Shown here: piece after piece, positions 62,918-64,000 of the stretch
How the letters are laid out: each line of letters begins with the position of its first letter
Numbering within the stretch: position 1 is the first letter of the stretch
Assembly (NCBI GenBank): GCA_019115165.1
Contig: DXEB01000009.1
Span: 23,612 to 87,611 of the forward strand
Origin: Candidatus Anaerotignum merdipullorum
GTDB lineage: Bacteria; Bacillota; Clostridia; Lachnospirales; Anaerotignaceae
Direction of reading: 5' to 3'
Length of the DNA stretch: 64,000 bases
The notes under the pieces: generated by a model
What the model was told of the DNA's origin: nothing
The model's database searches: none
Seen by the model: the letters and a program-made list of their open reading frames with translations, nothing else
Position numbers and translations under genes: made by a program

Positions 62918-63150
62918 ACGTCTGCCCCCTCTTGTATCACTTCAATATTCTGGGCATCTTCCACCCGCAGTGTCAGCGTGTAACCGCGCAGACGAATTTC
63001 CAGCGGGTCGCCCATGGGTGCCACCTTGGTTACCGTTACCTTTGTTTTTGGAATCAATCCCATATCCAAAAAACGATACCGCAGCTCTCCCTCTCCGCCA
63101 ACCTTCGTAATCACACCCGTCTGTCCGATGGGTAATTGATGCAGTTTCAT
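62914..63150 (-). CDS. feoA: Ferrous iron transport protein FeoA
   Basis: 78-residue SH3-like cytosolic partner of FeoB. ATG at 63150 behind AGAGGTAGAAC. Family pattern: LPIGQTGVITKV (about 6-17), LRYRFLDMGLIPKTKVTVTK (about 23-42) and APMGDPLEIRLRGYTLTLR (about 44-62). Overlaps feoB by ATGA. First gene of the feo operon. Confidence 0.95.
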   Translation of the reverse strand: MKLHQLPIGQTGVITKVGGEGELRYRFLDMGLIPKTKVTVTKVAPMGDPLEIRLRGYTLTLRVEDAQNIEVIQEGADV

Positions 63151-63212
63151 ATTGTTCTACCTCTTATCTATCTTCCATCTCTATGTAAAGTTCATCCTTG
63201 CTAACATGAAAA

Positions 63213-63241
63213 AGTATAGCATAGGGCAAAATCCTTGTCAA
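63213..63241 (-). promoter_or_regulatory. Strong sigma-A promoter for the feo operon
   Basis: Minus strand perfect TTGACA (63241-63236), 17-base spacer, TATACT (63218-63213), 63 bases before feoA. No convincing Fur box was identified. Confidence 0.85.
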
Positions 63242-64000
63242 TGTGGGAAGCAATAATTCCTACTCATTTCATATGATATCCCCTGCCATGCATTCTCCCA
63301 TTCGATATGCACTTCTCCCGCCGCTATCCTCAAAATATCATACGCCGAAGCGAATACAACTATCTTCTGATACCCAAATCCGTACATCCCATTGCTTTGA
63401 TATCCTTGCAATGCTTCTTGTTCGAATAAGCAATTCTTCTTATCGACGGTTGCAGCCTTTTCCGCTCTCCTGAAAGCAAAGATTCAAATATCTGCAACCA
63501 ATCTCCTCAAACCATCCGACGTATTGCATCCATTCCTTCCAACATTTCTTTTTGCGTCTGTTCTGTCCTTATGATTATGCTTTTTCATCCAAGATACATC
63601 CAGACAACGCTTTTGATTGATCCGCCCATCACCTATCCGCAATTTGACTACTGACAAACATGCAAAAACAATCCATCAGGTACCCCTTCCTTTTTGCCGT
63701 CGACGAGGCATCCCATACGTTAGCCATCGTTTGTGACGCAAAACGCTATTGCTCCTCTCAACGGCTTTTCAGAAAAATTCAAAAAAAAGAAAACTTTTCG
63801 TCATATTTTATTTATAATGATTGCGTATACTGGTATTATAAAAGAAACGACATGATCAAATGAATAGAAAAAGTCCAGCGGTGATATGTCAAGATAAAAA
63901 CAATATTGAAAGATATACTTTCAGCTATGTTTCAAAAAGACAAAAACACCCACCTAAGCCCTGCAAATCGTATTTTTGAAAAATGAGCAGGGTTAGTGTA
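63242..64000. other. Right-end region, no supported gene
   Basis: About 760 bases. It holds a hairpin TGAAAG/CTTTCA (63907-63923) and a minus-strand terminator-like stem (CTAACCCTGC / GCAGGG-C-TTAG, 63996-63954) followed by T-rich sequence, possibly for a gene beyond the window. A minus-strand open stretch at about 63238-63480 lacks a start. Confidence 0.4.

Noticed and set aside
63238..63480. Minus-strand open stretch of about 80 codons upstream of feoA
   Set aside because: No start codon near its beginning, and it runs into the feo promoter; likely chance.

Overview
The window reads as a chromosomal segment of an endospore-forming, anaerobic, low-to-mid GC member of the Firmicutes (class Clostridia, probably Lachnospiraceae or a near relative). 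Evidence: spore genes (cotJA-cotJB-cotJC, ytvI, ytaF), a GlgC/GlgD pair, a feo iron(II) uptake operon, an LCP/LTA-synthase-type Gram-positive envelope, a SAM-I riboswitch, AAGGAGG ribosome binding sites and sigma-A promoters with 17-base spacers. Genus cannot be fixed from the sequence alone. About 47 protein-coding genes are supported, plus one decayed gene. No rRNA, tRNA, IS element, prophage or CRISPR array was seen. From about 12 kb to the right edge nearly all genes are on the minus strand and intergenic DNA is purine-rich on that strand, so the minus strand is probably the leading strand, with the fork moving right to left.

Layout. 1-4.9 kb: LCP wall-polymer ligase (cut by the left edge), divergent LTA-synthase-like sulfatase, glycerate 2-kinase. 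5.6-8.1 kb: cotJABC and ytvI. 8.2-20 kb: cysK, map with an SEC-C motif, an MFS transporter, acyl-ACP thioesterase, cardiolipin synthase, a membrane-anchored unknown, the overlapping set yccF/DUF2161/aminopeptidase P, azlCD, an SMR pump and alanyl-tRNA editing AlaX. 20.2-24 kb: a 59-residue membrane protein, then the CotH / DUF4956 / VTC operon. 24.5-33.3 kb: flavodoxin-ferredoxin protein, small membrane protein, PrsA-like lipoprotein, mfd-pth, D-lactate dehydrogenase. 33.7-40.6 kb: prs, glmU, glgD-glgC, divergent murC. 40.8-43.3 kb: a DnaA-box cluster and a GGCC-type restriction-modification unit with a 56-residue third gene. 43.7-49.3 kb: rlmH, walJ/yycJ, murA, Ca2+-type P-ATPase. 49.4-50.6 kb: ytaF and two tandem small paralogues. 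51.1-58.2 kb: DUF1846 protein, comF-recD2, a decayed flavin reductase, an XRE regulator fused to a desulfoferrodoxin-like domain, a secreted stalk-domain protein. 58.5-63.2 kb: metK under a SAM riboswitch, a DNA glycosylase, feoA-feoB-FeoB-associated protein.

Working together: several genes serve cell wall and membrane construction (murA, murC, glmU, LCP, LTA-synthase-like, cls); prs, glgCD, ldh and gckA belong to central carbon metabolism; mfd, recD2, the glycosylase and the methylase act on DNA. The least explained parts are the CotH-DUF4956-VTC operon, the DnaA-box cluster far from any dnaA gene, the XRE-desulfoferrodoxin fusion, and several small proteins that have their own ribosome binding sites, promoters or terminators.
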